Of a stretch of 64,000 bases of DNA, positions 27,932-35,938 are shown piece after piece; position 1 is the stretch's first letter, and every line of letters starts with the position of its first letter. Position numbers and translations under genes: made by a program. The notes under the pieces were generated by a model. That model ran no database searches. It was given only the letters and a program-made list of their open reading frames with translations, and was not told the DNA's origin. The stretch comes from Arthrobacter sp. SLBN-83 (GTDB taxonomy: Bacteria > Actinomycetota > Actinomycetes > Actinomycetales > Micrococcaceae), in the NCBI RefSeq assembly GCF_006715285.1, contig NZ_VFMX01000001.1, positions 186,001 through 250,000 on the forward strand, written 5' to 3'.

Positions 27932-29092
27932 GTGAGGATCGCAATTGTCGCCGAATCATTTTTGCCGTTGATGAACGGTGTCACACACTCAATCCTGCGG
28001 GTCCTGGACCATCTCCAGGAGCGGGGCGACGACGTCCTGGTCATCGCCCCTTCCGCCCATGACGCGGAGCCGGCGGGCCAGGTAAAAGGTGCTGAGGTGC
28101 ACAGGCTTCCGGCGGTCCCGCTGGCCGGCTACACGAATGTCAGGGTGGCCTTGGGTGGTGTGTGCCGGGTCAAGCGAATCCTTGCCGAGTACGCGCCCGA
28201 CGTGGTGCACCTTGCCTCTCCCTTCGTACTGGGATGGCGTGCGGCGCAGGCTGCCAGCCAGCTGGGAATTCCCACCGTGGCCGTCTACCAGACGGAGGTT
28301 CCCAGCTACGCGGCCCGTTACGGCCTGCCCTTCCTGGAGAACTGGGCCTGGACCCGGGTGGAGAACATCCACCTGCTGGCCACGCGCACCCTGGTGCCCT
28401 CCACGTTCGCGCTGAACCAGTTGCGCGGCCGGGGTATCCCGCGGGTGCGCATGTGGCGCCGCGGTGTGGATACCGCGCGGTTCTCGCCGGAAAAGCGCGA
28501 CGACGGCTGGCGGGCAACGGTAGCCCCCACTGGTGGGCGGATCATCGGCTACGTGGGCAGGCTTGCCATGGAAAAACAGGTGGAAGACCTGGCGGCCCTC
28601 GCCGGCATTCCCAACACACAGCTGGTGGTCGTGGGGGACGGACCCCAGCGCCAGGCCCTCGAAGCGGCACTTCCCGGCGCACTGTTCACCGGTTTCATGG
28701 GCGGCGAGGAACTGGCCCGGATTGTGGCATCCTTCGACCTGTTCGTCCACCCGGGCGAGTTTGAAACCTTCTGCCAGACCATCCAGGAGGCCATGGCATC
28801 GGGTGTGCCGGTGGTGGCCACGGGCCGGGGCGGCCCATTGGACCTGGTGGAAAATTCACGGACCGGATGGCTCTACGAACCGGGTGACCTCTCGGCGATG
28901 CGCGCCCGGGTGCAGGACCTGATGGGTGATGACGCCAAGCGCCGCGCGTTCGCGTCCGCCGCGCATGCCTCCGTCCAGGGCAGAACGTGGCCGGCGCTCT
29001 GCTCGGAATTGATCCACCACTACGAAGAGGCCATCGCGGCCGCCGGGCCGGTGCCGGCAAGCTCAATCAACACCAAGGGAGCGAACCTTTGA
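27932..29092 (+). CDS. GT4 glycosyltransferase, probable alpha-mannosyltransferase of glycolipid synthesis
   Basis: 386 aa, GT-B fold. The N-terminal half has RIAIVAESFLPLMNGVTHSI and the acceptor-side VVHLASPFVLGW. The C-terminal half has GYVGRLAMEKQVEDLA, VVVGDGPQRQAL and the nucleotide-sugar EX7E element EFETFCQTIQEAMASGVP. It is closest in style to MgtA of Corynebacterium and Mycobacterium, which uses GDP-mannose to mannosylate glucuronosyl-diacylglycerol or related lipids at the cytoplasmic face. The GTG at 27932 has GAGGGG upstream. The next gene, ugd, overlaps by 4 bp; UDP-glucuronate made by Ugd is the precursor of that acceptor lipid, which supports the assignment. The exact donor is inferred. 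Confidence 0.8.
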   Translation: MRIAIVAESFLPLMNGVTHSILRVLDHLQERGDDVLVIAPSAHDAEPAGQVKGAEVHRLPAVPLAGYTNVRVALGGVCRVKRILAEYAPDVVHLASPFVLGWRAAQAASQLGIPTVAVYQTEVPSYAARYGLPFLENWAWTRVENIHLLATRTLVPSTFALNQLRGRGIPRVRMWRRGVDTARFSPEKRDDGWRATVAPTGGRIIGYVGRLAMEKQVEDLAALAGIPNTQLVVVGDGPQRQALEAALPGALFTGFMGGEELARIVASFDLFVHPGEFETFCQTIQEAMASGVPVVATGRGGPLDLVENSRTGWLYEPGDLSAMRARVQDLMGDDAKRRAFASAAHASVQGRTWPALCSELIHHYEEAIAAAGPVPASSINTKGANL

Positions 29093-30450
29093 AGATATCT
29101 GTGATCGGCTGCGGCTACCTGGGCGCCGTCCACGCCGCAACGCTGGCATCCATGGGCCACACCGTGGTGGGTATCGACGTCGATCCCGGCAAGGTGCGGC
29201 AACTGGCGCAGGGCAGCGCGCCGTTCCACGAGCCCGGGCTGGACGAACTCCTCCAGGACGGCCGCACCACCGGGCGGCTGCTGTTTTCCACGGACCCGGC
29301 AGACGCCAAGGGTGCACAGGTGCACTTCCTCTGCGTGGGAACGCCGCAGGAAAAGACGTCCGACGCCGCCGACCTCACCTTCCTGGTCTCCGCAACGGAA
29401 GCGTTGCTGCCGCACCTGGCGCCGGGCGCCGTCGTCGTGGGCAAATCCACTGTCCCGGTTGGCACGGTGGACCTGCTTGGCACGATCCTGGCACCGCGGC
29501 ACGACGTGCTGCTCGGCTGGAACCCCGAATTCCTGCGGCAGGGCACGGCCGTGAAGGACTCGCTGGTGCCGGACCGGCTGGTGTACGGCGTGGAGGGCGG
29601 ACGGTCCGCTGCCTTCAACCCTGCCAGCGGGGTGCCTACGGGGGTAACGGCGGTACTGGATGCCGTCTATGAACCGCTGCTGGCCGCCGGAATCCCCCGC
29701 CTGGTGTGCAGTTTCGCCACGGCGGAGCTCATCAAGTCCGCCGCCAACGCATACCTGGCCACCAAGGTCAGCTTCATCAACGCGGTGGGGGAACTGTGCG
29801 ATGCAGCCGGCGCGGACGTTAGCGAACTCAGCGCGGCAATGGGGTTGGACCCCAGAATCGGAAACCGATACCTGCAAGCGGGCCTGGGCTTCGGCGGGGG
29901 CTGCCTGCCCAAGGACATCCGCAGCTTCCGGACCCAGGCGGCAACGCTGGGCGTATCCGCCGTGGAGGACTGGATGCGCCTGGTGGACGGGGTGAACCTC
30001 GGCCAGCGCGACCGGACCGTCAGGCTCGCGGCGGAGCTCTGCGGCGGGGCCCTGGCCGGGCGTTCAGTGACCATCCTGGGCGCTTCCTTCAAGCCCGACA
30101 CGGACGACATCCGCGACTCCCCCGCACTCGATGTCGCGGACCGGCTGGCCGCCGCCGGGGCTCACGTGACGGTCACGGATCCCAAAGCGGTGGACCTTGC
30201 CTGGCGGCGCTACCCGCGCCTCCGGTTCGAGGCCTCCACCGGGAAAGCGCTCCAGGACGCCGAGTTGGTGCTTTTGCTCACCGAATGGGACGAATACCGG
30301 CGGCTGAACCCCTCCCTTGCCGGCCAGTTGGTACGACGGCGGGTGGTCCTGGACGCGAGGAACGTTCTGGATACGGGGGCCTGGCAGGAGGAGGGGTGGG
30401 TTGTGCGCGGCCTGGGGACCTCCGCCGGAACCTTGAACCCGACACCCTGA
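29089..30450 (+). CDS. ugd: UDP-glucose 6-dehydrogenase
   Basis: 453 aa. Oxidises UDP-glucose to UDP-glucuronate with two NAD. The Rossmann start is ISVIGCGYLGAVHAATLASM. Further landmarks are the GKSTVPVGT and GWNPEFLRQGTAVKD stretches, the central helix with AELIKSAANAYLATKVSFIN, and the active-site GFGGGCLPKD with nucleophile Cys272. The C-terminal UDP-binding domain includes LGASFKPDTDDIRDSPAL. The TTG at 29089 overlaps the preceding stop (TTGA) and has an AAGGGAG site; no other start fits the N-terminus of the family. It is the second gene of a two-gene operon. Confidence 0.93.
   Translation: MKISVIGCGYLGAVHAATLASMGHTVVGIDVDPGKVRQLAQGSAPFHEPGLDELLQDGRTTGRLLFSTDPADAKGAQVHFLCVGTPQEKTSDAADLTFLVSATEALLPHLAPGAVVVGKSTVPVGTVDLLGTILAPRHDVLLGWNPEFLRQGTAVKDSLVPDRLVYGVEGGRSAAFNPASGVPTGVTAVLDAVYEPLLAAGIPRLVCSFATAELIKSAANAYLATKVSFINAVGELCDAAGADVSELSAAMGLDPRIGNRYLQAGLGFGGGCLPKDIRSFRTQAATLGVSAVEDWMRLVDGVNLGQRDRTVRLAAELCGGALAGRSVTILGASFKPDTDDIRDSPALDVADRLAAAGAHVTVTDPKAVDLAWRRYPRLRFEASTGKALQDAELVLLLTEWDEYRRLNPSLAGQLVRRRVVLDARNVLDTGAWQEEGWVVRGLGTSAGTLNPTP
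30331..30346 (+). repeat. Copy 3 of dispersed word, inside ugd
   Basis: GTACGACGGCGGGTGG, identical over all 16 bases to the inverted copy at 34773-34788. Here it encodes VRRRV in ugd. Confidence 0.5.
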
Positions 30451-30521
30451 GCACGGGCACCTTGGGCGCCGGCACTTGGAACGCTGGAAATTTGGAGGAG
30501 GCGGCTGCGGGACGCTGAGGT

Positions 30522-31385
30522 TTAGCCCAGGAGCCCCAACTCCGCGAAAGCCAGCGCAACACCGTTGCCGGCAGGCGCCGCGGTGACCCTGTCCGCAACA
30601 GCCAGAACGGCGGGGTGGCCGCCCGCCACGGCAATGCCCACACCCGCGTACTCGAGCATTTCGAGGTCGTTGGCACTGTCGCCGATGGCAACGATGTCCG
30701 CACGATCCAGGCCAAGCCGGGCCTCCACCACCTGGATGCCCACAGCCTTGTGCGTGCCGGCCATGAAGATCTCCCCGGCACGCTCACCCAGTGCTGACAG
30801 GGAACTGGGAATCAGCCCCACCTCCGGGCCCAGGGTTTCCATCAGGCGGCCCAGCGGCACCGGTGAATCGAAGCACGAAATTTTGGCGTAGGACGTGGCC
30901 CGGAGATCGTCGCTGTACTGCATCGGGCCCAGGATGTCCTCAAGTGGATCCACATCGGTGCTGAGGATCCCGTCGTGTTGCGGATGGCCGGCGAAAATGG
31001 GGCCCAGCACCTCCCGCAGCCGCCGGTCCACTCCCGTGCGGCCGTGCAGGGCCTCCGGAGCTTCCAGAATGTAGGCGGCATTGTGGGCGTCCAGGGTTTC
31101 CACAATTCGTGCGGCGAGATCCGGCTCGAAGCGCGCGTCCTTAAGGATCTCGCCGTCGACTTCCACCCTGGCTCCGGCGCCCGTGATGGTGCCGTCAAAG
31201 CCGGCGTCCAGAATGTGCCCCGGAACCATGGACAAGGGACGCCCGGTGCAGACAAAGACCAGGTGGCCCAGCTTGCGGGCCGTCCGCACGGCGTCCACGT
31301 GCGCTTCCGGTGCGAGGCCGTGGTCGGCATAAGTGCCGTCAATGTCGAGAAAGATGGCACGGGGCCTGGCGGTCTGGCTGGGCAT
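30522..31385 (-). CDS. HAD superfamily (Cof-type) hydrolase
   Basis: 287 aa, cytoplasmic Mg2+-dependent phosphatase. Motif I is FLDIDGTYAD (nucleophile Asp near residue 14), motif II VCTGRP (Thr), and motif III/IV GDSANDLEMLEYAGVGIAV near residue 240; the large inserted type IIB cap lies between II and III. Cof-type enzymes hydrolyse small phosphorylated metabolites such as sugar phosphates and FMN, and the substrate is not predictable. It converges on ugd. The ATG at 31385 is the only good start before the motif. Confidence 0.88.
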   Translation of the reverse strand: MPSQTARPRAIFLDIDGTYADHGLAPEAHVDAVRTARKLGHLVFVCTGRPLSMVPGHILDAGFDGTITGAGARVEVDGEILKDARFEPDLAARIVETLDAHNAAYILEAPEALHGRTGVDRRLREVLGPIFAGHPQHDGILSTDVDPLEDILGPMQYSDDLRATSYAKISCFDSPVPLGRLMETLGPEVGLIPSSLSALGERAGEIFMAGTHKAVGIQVVEARLGLDRADIVAIGDSANDLEMLEYAGVGIAVAGGHPAVLAVADRVTAAPAGNGVALAFAELGLLG

Positions 31386-31624
31386 GCCTGCGCTCCTTGG
31401 TCTGTTGCCGGAGTTGCCATTTTATCTGGGGCCACGGGCCCGGCAGGCCCCGGGGAGTGCAGCAACGGGACCTGCAATGGGCTCCCCGCTTATAAGCGGC
31501 GCATTTCCGGATAAATGACAACCATCCTGTGATATTCAAAGCCTTGCAGAATAGTAAGCCTGCTGATTGAATGTTCACACCGGAAATGGGGGCCCGGCAC
31601 AACTTACTGACAAGGAGTGGCAAC

Positions 31625-31894
31625 ATGGGCATTATCGGTTTTCTTATCTTGGGCCTGATTGCTGGAGCCATTGCAAAGGCCATCCTGCCGGGCCGCCAAG
31701 GTGGCGGCTGGCTGGTGACCATGGTCCTGGGCGTTGTCGGGGCCATCCTGGGCGGCTGGATCGGCTCGCTGATCTTTGGCGGCGGCCTGGCGGAGTTCTT
31801 CGATCTCAGGACCTGGCTGCTGGCCATTCTGGGCTCGATCATTGTGCTGCTGATCTACGGCGCAGTCACCAACCGCAGCGGCCGCCGGGTGTAG
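31625..31894 (+). CDS. GlsB/YeaQ/YmgE family membrane protein
   Basis: 89 aa with three membrane helices. The family pattern is clear: GIIGFLILGLIAGAIAKAILPGRQGGGWLVTM split by the Gly/Arg loop, then VLGVVGAILGGWIGSLIF, then the last helix at residues 60-80. This Transgly_assoc family is stress-associated in many bacteria; the molecular role is unknown. AAGGAG lies 8 bp before the ATG. A hairpin follows directly. Confidence 0.9.
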   Translation: MGIIGFLILGLIAGAIAKAILPGRQGGGWLVTMVLGVVGAILGGWIGSLIFGGGLAEFFDLRTWLLAILGSIIVLLIYGAVTNRSGRRV

Positions 31895-31917
31895 CCGCTC
31901 CCACATAATCCATCAGA

Positions 31918-31956
31918 AAGAAGCGCCGGACTCCAAAAAAGAGGCCGGCGCTTCTT
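31918..31956 (+). terminator. Terminator after the GlsB-type gene
   Basis: AAGAAGCGCCGG pairs with CCGGCGCTTCTT (12 bp) around a 15-nt A-rich loop, 24 bp after the stop codon. Confidence 0.8.
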
Positions 31957-32040
31957 CTGTCCTGCCCGTGCGCTAATTTGCAGTGCCGCTTTCCCACCCT
32001 ATTTTCGCTGTGGCCTTTATGATGGCGAAGGGGTGGTGTA

Positions 32041-34221
32041 ATGACCGGGTTTCCAGACCGCGGCAACAATGTGGCATTACAAACTTTTGGCGTGGTCATG
32101 GACGCGAGTCCGGACGCGCTGCTGGCTGTAAGCGGTGACGGCACCGTCCTGGCGGCCAACGCTGCGGCAGCGAGGCTTTTTGGCCTTCAGCAGGACTCCT
32201 TTACCGGCCTGGACCACCGAACGCTGTTCGCGGCGGGCTCCCGGGACAAGCTTGCCCACCTGCTGCACCAAATCCTGACCCGGCCCGGGGAATTCGCACC
32301 GCCCAGGGACATAACGGGGCTGCGCGGGGACGGGACAGAGTTCCCCCTGGAACTGGCAGCGGCTCCCCTCCCGGGACAGGAAACGGCTGCCGACGCCGAT
32401 GGCAGCCCTGGCAAGGCAGGTGCCAACCAGGCAAAGCCCACCCAGCTCCTGCTCTCGGCCCGCGGAACAGCGCACCGCGCAGCAGCGGACGCAAACCTGC
32501 GCGATGCGATGTCGCTGCTGACCGCCACCCTTGAGTCGACCGCCGACGGCATCCTGGTGATGGGCGTCGACGGGCGGGTGGCCGGGTTCAACGAACAATT
32601 CCTGTCTATGTGGAGCCTTCCGCCGGAAATTCTGGAAGCGGACAGCGATGCGCCTGCGATGTGGATGGTCATGGAGCAAGTGGCAGACCCCGTGCCATTC
32701 ACGGCACGGCTGGGCGAACTCCAGGAAGACCCTGCCGCTGAAAGCCACGACGTGGTGGAACTGCGCGACGGGCGTACCTTCGAGCGCTATTCCCGGCCGC
32801 AACGGGTGGGCGACAAGATCGTGGGCCGGGTGTGGAGCTTCCGCGATGTGACTCCCCGGCGGAAAGCGCAGGAGCAGGCACACCGGGCCATGATGGACCT
32901 TGCGGTCCAGGCGGAGAAGCTACGGGCCATGGCGTTCCAGGACCCGCTGACTGGGCTGGCGAACAGGGCGGTGTTCAACGACGCCCTGGCCGAGGCACTG
33001 CAGGAACCCCGGCTGAAGACAGTGGATGTCCTGCTCCTTGACCTGGACGATTTCAAGGAAGTCAACGACATCCTTGGCCACCAGGCCGGCGACGACATGC
33101 TCATCGAAGTGGCCCGCCGGCTCCGCGGCTGCGTCCCCACAGCGGACGTGGTGGCCAGGCTGGGCGGCGACGAATTCGTGGTGCTCCTCACGGCCTGCCC
33201 CGATGCGGACGCGATCGCGGCGTGCATCGTGCGCTGCCTGCACGTCCCCGTAACCATCGGCGGCACCGTCCTCCGGCCCAGCCTCAGCCTTGGGGTTGCC
33301 TCGCTGGGCCAGGACAGCGTGGGGCCCTCCGAACTGCTGCGGCACGCCGATATTGCCATGTATGCGGCCAAAGCTGCCGGCAAGAACCGGTTCCTGCGCT
33401 TCCACCCGGACATGATGCAGGCTCTGGTGCAGCGCACCCACATGGAGAGCGGACTGCAGCTGGCCGTGCCGCGGGGCGAGATCACCGTGGACTTCCAACC
33501 GATCGTCTCCCACCGCATGGGCCAGGTGGTCCAGCTGGAGGCACTGGCCAGGTGGGACCGCGGCGGCGAGCAGGTGCCGCCGTCAATCTTCATTCCACTG
33601 GCCGAGCGCACCGGGCTGATCGGCGAGATCGGGGCCGAGGTGATGGCATCAGGCATGGTGCAGCTGGCCCGCTGGCTCAGCGAAGATCCGTCCCGCTCCC
33701 TGGCCGTCAACGTCTCCGGCGTCCAGTTGCAGGAACCGGATTTCGCCGAGACTGTCCTGCAACTGGCGGAGGCCAGCGGCGTGGCGCCCTACCAGCTGGT
33801 TATGGAAGTCACCGAGAGCGTCTTTTTCGACGCCGACTGCAGCCTGATCCAGCAGCTGAGCACCCTCCGGGATGCCGGCGCCCGCGTGGCGCTGGATGAT
33901 TTTGGCACCGGCTATTCCTCCCTGGGCCGGCTGCAGGACCTGCCGGTGGACACGGTCAAGATCGACAAGACCTTTGTGTCCATGGTGCGGACCGGCAACG
34001 AGCGGCTGCCCATCCTCAGCTCGATGATCAACATGGCCCACAGCCTGGGGCTGACCGTTACCGCGGAAGGAATAGAGACCCCGGCACAGGCTGACTACCT
34101 GACCGCGCTGGAATGCGATTCGCTGCAGGGCTACCTGTTCTCGCTGCCGGAACCGGGCGAACGCCTTGGCCAGGCGCTCCACCATGCCGAAGAGGCCCTT
34201 AACGCCCTGAAGGGGCGGTAA
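32041..34221 (+). CDS. PAS-PAS-GGDEF-EAL cyclic-di-GMP enzyme
   Basis: 726 aa, no membrane helix. A first PAS domain (about residues 12-110) and a second (about 155-270) are followed by a GGDEF domain with an intact RLGGDEFV active site near residue 375, and an EAL domain with intact QLEALARW near 500, DDFGTGYSSL near 618 and VTAEGIET near 675. Both cyclase and phosphodiesterase motifs are complete, so net activity probably depends on PAS input, as in other tandem proteins. AAGGGG precedes the ATG. Its final codons form one arm of a perfect 15-bp terminator stem. Confidence 0.94.
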   Translation: MTGFPDRGNNVALQTFGVVMDASPDALLAVSGDGTVLAANAAAARLFGLQQDSFTGLDHRTLFAAGSRDKLAHLLHQILTRPGEFAPPRDITGLRGDGTEFPLELAAAPLPGQETAADADGSPGKAGANQAKPTQLLLSARGTAHRAAADANLRDAMSLLTATLESTADGILVMGVDGRVAGFNEQFLSMWSLPPEILEADSDAPAMWMVMEQVADPVPFTARLGELQEDPAAESHDVVELRDGRTFERYSRPQRVGDKIVGRVWSFRDVTPRRKAQEQAHRAMMDLAVQAEKLRAMAFQDPLTGLANRAVFNDALAEALQEPRLKTVDVLLLDLDDFKEVNDILGHQAGDDMLIEVARRLRGCVPTADVVARLGGDEFVVLLTACPDADAIAACIVRCLHVPVTIGGTVLRPSLSLGVASLGQDSVGPSELLRHADIAMYAAKAAGKNRFLRFHPDMMQALVQRTHMESGLQLAVPRGEITVDFQPIVSHRMGQVVQLEALARWDRGGEQVPPSIFIPLAERTGLIGEIGAEVMASGMVQLARWLSEDPSRSLAVNVSGVQLQEPDFAETVLQLAEASGVAPYQLVMEVTESVFFDADCSLIQQLSTLRDAGARVALDDFGTGYSSLGRLQDLPVDTVKIDKTFVSMVRTGNERLPILSSMINMAHSLGLTVTAEGIETPAQADYLTALECDSLQGYLFSLPEPGERLGQALHHAEEALNALKGR

Positions 34222-34233
34222 GGGCCTCTTCGG
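34187..34233. terminator. Terminator whose left arm is the end of the GGDEF-EAL gene
   Basis: CCGAAGAGGCCCTTA (34187-34201) pairs perfectly with 34219-34233. The TAA stop (34219-34221) is inside the right arm, and the stem reaches within 2 bp of the convergent gene's stop. Confidence 0.82.
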
Positions 34234-34235
34234 AG

Positions 34236-34658
34236 TTAGGCTGCTTCCGTGCGCCCGGGGCGCGGCTTGGTGGGCGCAGGTGCAGAACCATTGGGCTCTG
34301 CCGGGTCGGCAGGTGCGGAGGCACCGGAAGTGACAGGGTCCGACGCCGGCGCGTCCTCAAAGTGCCCAGCGGCAGGTTCGGCGCTGGTTGCCGCAAAGCT
34401 GGCAGGTGCCGGCGCGGCCGCGCGGTTCCGGCGCCAACGGCGGATGAGGTCGGCGGCGGCGAGCAGCCCAGCCAGGGGGGTCAGCACGGCAGACGCGTAG
34501 ACAAAGAGCATCCAGGTCAGCGTGGTCAGCGGCGGCTGGTTGTTGTTGAGCAGGGACAGTCCGCCGAGCAGGCCGACGATCCAGAACAGCAGAACGGCTG
34601 TCAGTACGGCACCGGCGGGGAAATACTGGTTGGTCACGACTTTTTTCAGGGTTTCCAT
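34236..34658 (-). CDS. Two-helix membrane protein with disordered C-terminal half
   Basis: 140 aa, family not recognised. Two membrane helices (about residues 14-37 and 50-72) flank a short polar loop. A basic patch (RRWRRNR) then leads to about 65 residues rich in Ala, Pro, Ser and acidic residues, likely disordered and cytoplasmic. The ATG at 34658 has a perfect AGGAGG site 7 bp away, which rules out the longer frame. It converges on the GGDEF-EAL gene and shares its terminator. A functional link to c-di-GMP is not implied by this layout. Confidence 0.7.
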   Translation of the reverse strand: METLKKVVTNQYFPAGAVLTAVLLFWIVGLLGGLSLLNNNQPPLTTLTWMLFVYASAVLTPLAGLLAAADLIRRWRRNRAAAPAPASFAATSAEPAAGHFEDAPASDPVTSGASAPADPAEPNGSAPAPTKPRPGRTEAA

Positions 34659-34772
34659 GCACTTCCTCCTGCCTGGCCGGGGGGATCGGCAAAAGCCGCT
34701 CAAAAACAAGTATGGGGCCCGGCCCGGGCGAAACCGGGTAAGACGACACGGCGAGTGATGAACCTAACGCAG

Positions 34773-34789
34773 CCACCCGCCGTCGTACG
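34773..34789 (-). repeat. Copy 4 of dispersed word, inverted, intergenic
   Basis: On the minus strand CGTACGACGGCGGGTGG: the 13-mer of copies 1 and 2 plus the GTGG extension shared with copy 3. Confidence 0.6.
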
Positions 34790-34883
34790 TATCCCTGGCC
34801 CAAAAAAGCGTGCCGCAGACCCTTCCCCCAACGGAAACTGCCGAATACCGTAAGGCCTGTCCGCTCAATTTCTGGAGGCTCCC

Positions 34884-35435
34884 ATGCGCAATGTCACTGC
34901 CGGCCTGTTCCACTCCGTGGATGGTGTGGTGTCCGAACCTTTCAAGTTCCAGTTCGACAGCTTCGACGACGAACTGGGCGAAGGCCTGACCAGGATGATG
35001 AACAACGTGGACACCGTGGTGCTGGGCCGGGTCAGCTACCAGGAGTGGGCGGATTACTGGCCGAACGCCTCAACCGACCAGGACTTTGCGGCGTTCATCA
35101 ACCCGGTGGAGAAGTTCGTGGCCTCGCGCACGCTGACCGAACCGCTGGAGTGGCAGAACTCCCGGCTGATGGATGCGCCGCTTGAGGAGTTCGTGGCCGG
35201 TTTGAAGGAGCGCGACGGCGGCGAGATCGCCGTGTGCGGAAGCATCTCCGTGGTGCGGCAGCTATTGTTCGCCGGGCTGCTGGACTCGCTGCAGCTGATG
35301 ACCCACCCAGTCATCGCCGGAAGCGGCCGCCGGCTGTTCGAGGACGGCGACCCGCTGACCCGCCTGGTGCTCCAGGACCAGAAGACCACCAGCAAGGGCA
35401 ACGTGCTCAGCACCTACGGGGTGCGCAGCGAGTAG
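34884..35435 (+). CDS. Dihydrofolate reductase-fold (RibD C-terminal) protein
   Basis: 183 aa. The RibD_C/DHFR-like fold is recognised from the N-terminal NVTAGLFHSVDGVV, NNVDTVVLGRVSYQEWADYW, VASRTL and GSISVVRQLLFAGLLDSLQLMTHPVIAGSGRRLF. Such stand-alone proteins are common in actinobacteria and bind NADPH; their substrates are mostly unknown and they are not the housekeeping folate enzyme. The ATG has a TGGAGG site. It is monocistronic and convergent with the DUF3846 gene. Confidence 0.87.
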   Translation: MRNVTAGLFHSVDGVVSEPFKFQFDSFDDELGEGLTRMMNNVDTVVLGRVSYQEWADYWPNASTDQDFAAFINPVEKFVASRTLTEPLEWQNSRLMDAPLEEFVAGLKERDGGEIAVCGSISVVRQLLFAGLLDSLQLMTHPVIAGSGRRLFEDGDPLTRLVLQDQKTTSKGNVLSTYGVRSE

Positions 35436-35445
35436 CCGGCCGGAC

Positions 35446-35796
35446 TTAGGCGGCCAGCGGCGACCCGAACAATTCCTCGGCCAGCCGCGCCAAGTGCTCC
35501 GGGATGTCGGCTTCCGCCCCGTGTTCACCGCGGCCCAGGAAGACCGCGGTGCCACGGATTCCGTTAAGGTCCAAACCGCATTCGTGCATCAACTGCCCGG
35601 CCCGGATGTTGACCGGCAGGAGCATGGTGACACTTTCGGCGTTCAGGTAAACGTGCCAGTCGCCGCGGATCACCGACTCCAGCGGCCCGCCTACCAGGGC
35701 TTCCAGTGCCTGCAGGTCCGCTGCCACCTGCTCGATGCGCATGGGTTCTGAATTGCCGGCCGGTACTACAAGTGCTGTGTAAGTTCTGTTGTCCAT
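35446..35796 (-). CDS. DUF3846 domain protein
   Basis: 116 aa, small and acidic. The DUF3846 pattern is visible: a beta strand YTALVVPAG, the helix RIEQVAADLQALEALVGGPLESV, then ECGLDLNGIRGTAVFLGRG. The family occurs in phages and actinobacteria, and no function is established. The ATG at 35796 is preceded by GGAGA. The longer frame upstream runs into the rlmC promoter region and is rejected. Confidence 0.82.
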   Translation of the reverse strand: MDNRTYTALVVPAGNSEPMRIEQVAADLQALEALVGGPLESVIRGDWHVYLNAESVTMLLPVNIRAGQLMHECGLDLNGIRGTAVFLGRGEHGAEADIPEHLARLAEELFGSPLAA

Positions 35797-35868
35797 CGTT
35801 CTGTCTCCACTGGGTTTAACACCTGGGGAGACAGTGGTGTTCCCGCATGGTTCGGCACCCTTCAGAAA

Positions 35869-35881
35869 AGTACGACGGCGG
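35869..35881 (+). repeat. Copy 5 of dispersed word, intergenic
   Basis: AGTACGACGGCGG; with the preceding base it reads AAGTACGACGGCGG, identical over 14 bases to the inverted copy at 41591-41604. It forms the left arm of the hairpin at 35872-35901. Confidence 0.6.
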
Positions 35882-35901
35882 CCATCGCCCAGCGCCGTCG
35901 T
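35872..35901. repeat. 9-bp inverted repeat before rlmC
   Basis: ACGACGGCG and CGCCGTCGT with a 12-nt spacer, located in the promoter region between divergent DUF3846 and rlmC genes, so a normal terminator role is unlikely. Confidence 0.65.
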
Positions 35902-35923
35902 CGGACCTTCCGCGCTGGGCGCG

Positions 35924-35929
35924 TAAAAT
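35924..35929 (+). promoter_or_regulatory. -10 box TAAAAT of rlmC, suggesting a leaderless mRNA
   Basis: TAAAAT ends 9 bp before the rlmC ATG and no ribosome-binding site is present, so transcription would start at or within 1-3 bases of the start codon. Confidence 0.5.
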
Positions 35930-35938
35930 GGACCAGTC

